Part shown: positions 6,206 to 8,651 of the stretch, in pieces | How the letters are laid out: every line of letters begins with the position of its first letter | How positions within the stretch are numbered: the stretch's first letter is position 1 | Assembly: GCA_005778315.1 (NCBI GenBank) | Contig: SXOW01000026.1 | Coordinates: forward strand, 1-8,651 | Direction: 5' to 3' | DNA from: Acidobacteriota bacterium | Lineage (GTDB): Bacteria > Acidobacteriota > Vicinamibacteria > Vicinamibacterales > UBA8438 | DNA length: 8,651 nt | The notes under the pieces: generated by a model | The model's database searches: none | Told to the model about the DNA's origin: nothing | The model's input: only the letters and a program-made list of their open reading frames with translations | Position numbers and translations under genes: made by a program

Positions 6206-6757
6206 GTGATCGAACTTGTCCCAAAAGAGCTGTTCCTCACAAAAGGGGCTGGCAAACACCGCGAGAAGCTGACGTCGTTCGAGCTCGCGTTGCGCGCGGC
6301 CGGGATCGCTGCCTGCAACCTGGTGCGTGTCTCCAGTATCTTCCCGCCAGGTTGCAAGATTCTGTCCAAGGCCGCCGGCGTCCGCAAATTGAAACCTGGG
6401 CAGGTCACCTTTGTCGTGATGTCCGAGACGGCGACCCGCGAGGCACATCGGCTGATTGCGGCGACGGTCGGCGTCGCCATTCCGCGCGATCGGAAGCTGT
6501 TCGGCTATCTGTCGGAGCACCACAGCTTTGGGGAAAATGAGGAGACAGCGGGGGACTACGCGGAGGAGTTGGCGGCTGAGATGCTCGCGACCACGCTCGG
6601 TCTCGACTTTGATCCGGACCACAGCTGGGACGAAAAAAAGGAAGTCTACCGCTTGTCCAATCAGATCGTGAGGACACAGAACGTGACCCAGACCGCGGTC
6701 GGGGACAAGAACGGGGTTTGGACCACCGTCATCGCGGCCGCGGTTCTGGTTGGTTGA
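6206..6757 (+). CDS. pdaD: Pyruvoyl-dependent arginine decarboxylase (PvlArgDC)
   Basis: A 183-residue proenzyme predicted to convert arginine to agmatine and CO2, the first step of the agmatine route to polyamines, in the cytoplasm. In the Methanocaldococcus enzyme the chain cuts itself between two serines and the second becomes the pyruvoyl cofactor. Here the matching stretch is NLVRVSSIFPPG, with cleavage expected between Ser43 and Ser44. Asn38 sits six residues before Ser44, as the cleavage-assisting Asn does in the archaeal protein. The later block GYLSEHHSFGENEETAGDYAEELAAEML holds the conserved acidic residues; Glu104 is the likely catalytic acid by position. The C-terminus (QTAVGDKNGVWTTVIAAAV) is the usual family ending, so the protein is complete. 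No agmatinase, agmatine deiminase or spermidine synthase gene is nearby. The next gene, 69 nt on, is an unrelated outer-membrane protein. Confidence 0.95.
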   Translation: MIELVPKELFLTKGAGKHREKLTSFELALRAAGIAACNLVRVSSIFPPGCKILSKAAGVRKLKPGQVTFVVMSETATREAHRLIAATVGVAIPRDRKLFGYLSEHHSFGENEETAGDYAEELAAEMLATTLGLDFDPDHSWDEKKEVYRLSNQIVRTQNVTQTAVGDKNGVWTTVIAAAVLVG

Positions 6758-6830
6758 CAGCCAGCCCGGCGACGCAGCGCCCGGGTCGGCCGCGATTGAA
6801 CGGTTGATGGCCACGCGGGAAGAGGCGTGA
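6750..6830 (+). CDS. Possible 26-codon small ORF bridging decarboxylase and barrel genes
   Basis: A frame from TTG 6750-6752 to TGA 6828-6830 reads MVDSQPGDAAPGSAAIERLMATREEA. It overlaps the decarboxylase end by 8 nt and the next gene by the classic four-base GTGA junction. About 80% of its third positions are G or C and first positions are rich in G, as in real genes of this genome. It has no Shine-Dalgarno and no recognisable family, and an internal ATG (6807) would leave only seven codons. It may be a coupling peptide or simply spacer. Low confidence. Confidence 0.2.
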   Translation: MVDSQPGDAAPGSAAIERLMATREEA

Positions 6831-7840
6831 TCGTGCTACCCACTCGTCCGCCTCGCCCGCGCGCGGCACGGGCGCTCAGTGTCGCTATCGTCTGCGGGGT
6901 CACGGTCCTCGCGGTGCAAGCGGCGTGGGCGCAGCCGTTCGAGGTTGTCGGCGTTCGCGCACTCGGGATGGGCGGAGCCTTCGTCGCCGTTGCCGATGAC
7001 GCGACCGCCAACTACTGGAATCCCGCCGGTCTGGCGAACGTGTTTTTCAGTGCGGTGGTGGACGTGCAGCGGAGCGAGACGCGCCTGGGTCCTGATCCGC
7101 TCAGTCGCGAGGGTACCCGTGACGGCGTGACGTTCGCGTCCCTGGCCAGCCCGTCCACGGCGCTGAGCTACTATCGCGTGCGGTCGTTTCAGGTCGCTCG
7201 ACGAGGTCCCGAGATGCCCGCGTCACTCGCGGCGCTCGTGACGCAGCACGCGGGCCTGACCCTCGTTCAGCCGTTCCTTCCCGGCGTGACCCTCGGGACG
7301 GTCCTGAAAGTGGTTCGCGGGACAGTCGCGGTTGGCCTTGGTGACGGGCTCTCTTCGGCTGGCGACCTCTTCGCCGAGGCATCCGCGCTTGAAGGGCCTG
7401 CGACCACCCGGTTCGATCTCGACGTTGGTCTGATGCTGAACCTGGGCCGTGCCAGGTTTGGACTGGTTGGCCGAAACTTGCGTGAACCGGAGTTCGCGTC
7501 GGAAGACGGGCAGGTTGTGGTGCTCGCTCGGCAGCTACGCGCCGGCTTCATGATTCGGCCTAACTCGTCTCTAACGCTTGCCGTTGACACCGACCTGAGC
7601 ACGCGTCAGACAATCATCGGTCCACGTCGGGCTGTCGCAGTCGGCGCCGAGCAGCAGGTCGGGCGCCTGGTCGTTCGCGCCGGCGGTCGGGTGAATATAG
7701 AAGATGAGCGACACGAGCCGGTGGGCGCGGTCGGGCTGAGTCTTGAGGTGACGACTGGTCTCTGGGTGGATGCCCAATTCAGCGGCGGTCGCGACGAGGG
7801 CGACCAGGGCTGGGGCGTCTCGACGCGCGTCGGGTTCTAA
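6827..7840 (+). CDS. Outer-membrane beta-barrel protein, TraF_2/FadL-like (PorV-like)
   Basis: A 337-residue exported protein. An Arg-rich N-terminus and hydrophobic core (residues 16-33) end in AWA|QPF, a good signal-peptidase I site after residue 35. The mature protein begins with VRALGMGGAFVAVADDATANYWNPAGLA, the hallmark of FadL, PorV and 'conjugal transfer TraF'-type barrels. The rest is alternating beta-strand-like sequence with Gly turns, and it ends in a C-terminal Phe (GWGVSTRVGF), the usual barrel-assembly signal. It should sit in the outer membrane; the substrate or partner is unknown. No conjugation genes are nearby, so a name based on TraF would mislead. Start: GTG 6827-6829 overlaps the stop of a small ORF, with GGGA six nt upstream. 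The GTG at 6833, seven nt after AGAGG, is a close alternative that removes two residues. It may be co-transcribed with the decarboxylase gene. Confidence 0.85.
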   Translation: MIVLPTRPPRPRAARALSVAIVCGVTVLAVQAAWAQPFEVVGVRALGMGGAFVAVADDATANYWNPAGLANVFFSAVVDVQRSETRLGPDPLSREGTRDGVTFASLASPSTALSYYRVRSFQVARRGPEMPASLAALVTQHAGLTLVQPFLPGVTLGTVLKVVRGTVAVGLGDGLSSAGDLFAEASALEGPATTRFDLDVGLMLNLGRARFGLVGRNLREPEFASEDGQVVVLARQLRAGFMIRPNSSLTLAVDTDLSTRQTIIGPRRAVAVGAEQQVGRLVVRAGGRVNIEDERHEPVGAVGLSLEVTTGLWVDAQFSGGRDEGDQGWGVSTRVGF

Positions 7841-8122
7841 TGCCTGGGTTTGGCCTGTCCCGACAGTGTCACCACACACCCCGGCGCATGGCCTTAGCCG
7901 TGCGATCCCTCAACTAGCTCCGCGCGTCGTTCAGTTCCACGCCGACCCGACGAGTCCCTCCCAAGGCACCTCGACGCGGGCCAACCTCCCACTCGCCAGC
8001 CCGGTCCCCAGCCAGTCCGTCGTCGCACCACCATGGCGCGGGGTGTGCCAACGACGCGCTTTGCGGCCGTCCTTAGCCCATTCGACGTCTGTCAATTTCG
8101 ACGCATATTCATGCATCTACAT
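7841..8122. other. Intergenic region, C-rich, no supported gene
   Basis: After the barrel gene the plus strand is markedly C-rich (57 C against 30 G in 7921-8040), unlike the genes around it. A weak CTGT/ACAG hairpin at 7855-7866 has no T-run, so no clear terminator is seen. The longest self-contained frame is a minus-strand ATG ORF (7931-8116, 61 codons, beginning MHEYASKLTDVEWAKDGRK). It is Trp-rich, lacks a Shine-Dalgarno and matches no family I know. I do not call it a gene, though a decayed gene or an RNA cannot be excluded. Confidence 0.5.
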
Positions 8123-8145
8123 AAAATGACATTATTTGTCGTTTT
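8123..8145 (+). promoter_or_regulatory. Imperfect palindrome upstream of the pilus ATPase promoter
   Basis: AAAATGACA (8123-8131) and TGTCGTTTT (8137-8145) are inverted arms matching at eight of nine positions around a 5-nt spacer (TTATT). The site ends 3 nt before the -35 hexamer at 8149-8154. This is the usual place for an activator or repressor dimer site. The regulator is unknown. Confidence 0.45.
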
Positions 8146-8164
8146 AGGTTGACATTTTACGTCG
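8127..8164 (+). repeat. Direct repeat of a 15-bp operator-like site, 23 bp apart
   Basis: TGACATTATTTGTCG (8127-8141) and TGACATTTTACGTCG (8150-8164) agree at 12 of 15 positions. Their starts are 23 bp apart, about two helical turns, so proteins bound to them would lie on the same DNA face. The second copy contains most of the -35 box. Confidence 0.5.
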
Positions 8165-8176
8165 ACAACGTAAACT
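8149..8176 (+). promoter_or_regulatory. Sigma-70-like promoter for the pilus ATPase gene
   Basis: TTGACA (8149-8154) is a perfect -35 hexamer. After 16 nt comes TAAACT (8171-8176), four of six matches to TATAAT. The surroundings are sharply AT-rich compared with the rest of the window. Transcription would start near 8183, giving a leader of about 60 nt that opens with a GCGCC/GGCGC hairpin (8187-8201). Confidence 0.55.
8156..8174 (+). promoter_or_regulatory. Perfect 7-bp-arm palindrome between -35 and -10
   Basis: TTTACGT (8156-8162) and ACGTAAA (8168-8174) are exact inverted arms around CGACA. The palindrome fills the promoter spacer and overlaps the -10 box. A protein bound there would be expected to block RNA polymerase, or to be a MerR-type activator. 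This is inferred from position only. Confidence 0.5.
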
Positions 8177-8243
8177 AATTGTCTGTGCGCCGCAGGGGCG
8201 CTAGATTGTCAACGACCATTCAGCCGTTCAGGGTCACCTCATC

Positions 8244-8651
8244 ATGGCCGTCCGCATCGGTGAACTGCTTCTGAAAGAAGAGCGCATTACTGCAGTCCAG
8301 CTGCAGGAGGCACTGGACCGTCAAAAAGAGCAAGGCGGGAAACTCGGGTTCAACCTCGTGCAACTGGGCCTCGTCGAAGACGACGAGATCGCGTCCGTTC
8401 TCAGCAGGCAGTACGGGGTGCCGTCGATCAACCTGGCCCAGTTCGACATCGATGCCAGCATCATCAGGTTGGTGCCGGCGGCCACCGCACGGAAATACGA
8501 AATCGTTCCAGTGAGCCGCGACGGCGCGACGCTCACCATCGCGATGTCAGACCCGACCAACGTCTTCGCGGTCGACGACGTCAAGTTCATGACTGGCTAC
8601 CAGGTCGAGCCAGTCGTCGCAGCGCAGACGGCCATCGGCATCGCGCTTGAG
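8244..8651 (+). CDS. pilB: Type IV pilus/type II secretion ATPase (PilB/GspE-like), N-terminal part
   Basis: The first 136 codons of a PilB/GspE/MshE-type ATPase, cut by the right edge before the nucleotide-binding domain. The visible part is the MshEN domain (T2SSE_N), known to bind cyclic di-GMP in MshE through two 24-residue motifs five residues apart. Here motif 1 covers residues 4-27 (RIGELL ... L20, L24, Q27) and motif 2 covers 33-56 (KLGFNLVQLG ... I49, L53, Q56), with exactly five residues between. Motif 1 has Glu13 where Gly is usual. Residues 57-64 (YGVPSINL) and VPAATARKYEIVPV (about 77-90) continue the standard fold, followed by a second alpha/beta lobe. The full protein would power pilus extension or secretion from the cytoplasmic side of the inner membrane. 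The ATG at 8244 is the only in-frame start after a stop at 8202-8204; its Shine-Dalgarno is weak (AGGG at 8230-8233). PilB rather than GspE is a preference, not proven. Confidence 0.9.
   Translation, partial: MAVRIGELLLKEERITAVQLQEALDRQKEQGGKLGFNLVQLGLVEDDEIASVLSRQYGVPSINLAQFDIDASIIRLVPAATARKYEIVPVSRDGATLTIAMSDPTNVFAVDDVKFMTGYQVEPVVAAQTAIGIALE

Noticed and set aside
5780..6814. 344-codon minus-strand frame over the divergent spacer and decarboxylase gene
   Set aside because: It is antisense to a fully conserved PvlArgDC, has a low-quality composition and no recognisable motif. The part over the spacer alone is not gene-like enough to call.
2421..7922. 13-bp identity TCAACTAGCTCCG at 2421-2433 and 7910-7922
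   Set aside because: A match of this length is about what chance gives in a window this size; there is no extension or shared context.
8040..8066. Sigma-54-type promoter before the pilus ATPase
   Set aside because: The TGTGCC...TTTGC stretch near 8046-8063 lacks the required GG-N10-GC spacing. The sigma-70-like promoter further downstream is a better fit.
7931..8116. 61-codon minus-strand ORF as a transposase remnant (LTDVEW resembles the start of some IS5-type transposases)
   Set aside because: Only six residues resemble the family; the rest does not. There are no inverted repeats or target duplications, and no ribosome site.
1..8651. ABC ATPase (Walker A plus LSGGQ signature)
   Set aside because: Every recognised coding region was read for these motifs. 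The only P-loop found belongs to the EF-G-like GTPase, and the pilus ATPase is cut before its nucleotide-binding domain.
1..8651. tRNA, rRNA, CRISPR array or insertion sequence
   Set aside because: No T-loop-like GGTTCRANYCC stretch in the spacers, no regular repeat-spacer pattern, no transposase domain and no flanking terminal repeats.

Overview
The window is GC-rich bacterial chromosome and holds eight recognisable protein genes, two of them cut by the window edges. The codon third positions are strongly G/C biased. The mix of genes fits a Gram-negative, outer-membrane-bearing bacterium: a MacA/MacB-type tripartite export operon, a Yip1-family membrane protein, an EF-G paralogue, a pyruvoyl-dependent arginine decarboxylase, a signal-peptide-bearing TraF/FadL-like outer-membrane protein and a type IV pilus/type II secretion ATPase. 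My guess is Acidobacteriota (Vicinamibacteria-like). This is an inference from gene content and base composition, not something the sequence proves.

Left half, minus strand (read right to left, 5783 to 1). A tight operon runs Yip1-family membrane protein, then periplasmic adaptor (MacA/HlyD type), then MacB/FtsX-type permease A, then permease B. Its junctions are 4 nt, a 17 nt overlap, and 3 nt. A GTPase of the EF-G2 (elongation factor G-like) group follows after a 101-nt gap that contains an 8-bp hairpin. The adaptor and the two permeases should build a periplasm-spanning export machine, yet no ABC ATPase is encoded anywhere in the window.

Divergent spacer 5784-6205. About 420 nt with no convincing gene. 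It should carry the promoters for both directions. On the plus side it has hairpins and three GGATCC copies in what would be the leader of the decarboxylase gene.

Right half, plus strand. A PvlArgDC-type arginine decarboxylase (6206-6757) has an intact Ser-Ser self-cleavage site. It is followed by a possible 26-codon small ORF and an outer-membrane beta-barrel protein of the TraF_2/FadL-like type (6827-7840). A 400-nt spacer (7841-8243) comes next. Its first part is C-rich and its second part is a sharply AT-rich block with a good sigma-70-like promoter, two palindromes and a direct repeat. This controls a PilB/GspE-type ATPase (8244 to the window end), whose N-terminal MshEN domain (the c-di-GMP-binding fold) is visible.

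I see no mobile element, CRISPR array, tRNA or rRNA. The features most worth a second look are the ATPase-less export operon, the operator-like AT-rich block before the pilus ATPase, the structured leader before the decarboxylase, and the altered first c-di-GMP motif in the pilus ATPase. None of these amounts to a demonstrated new system.
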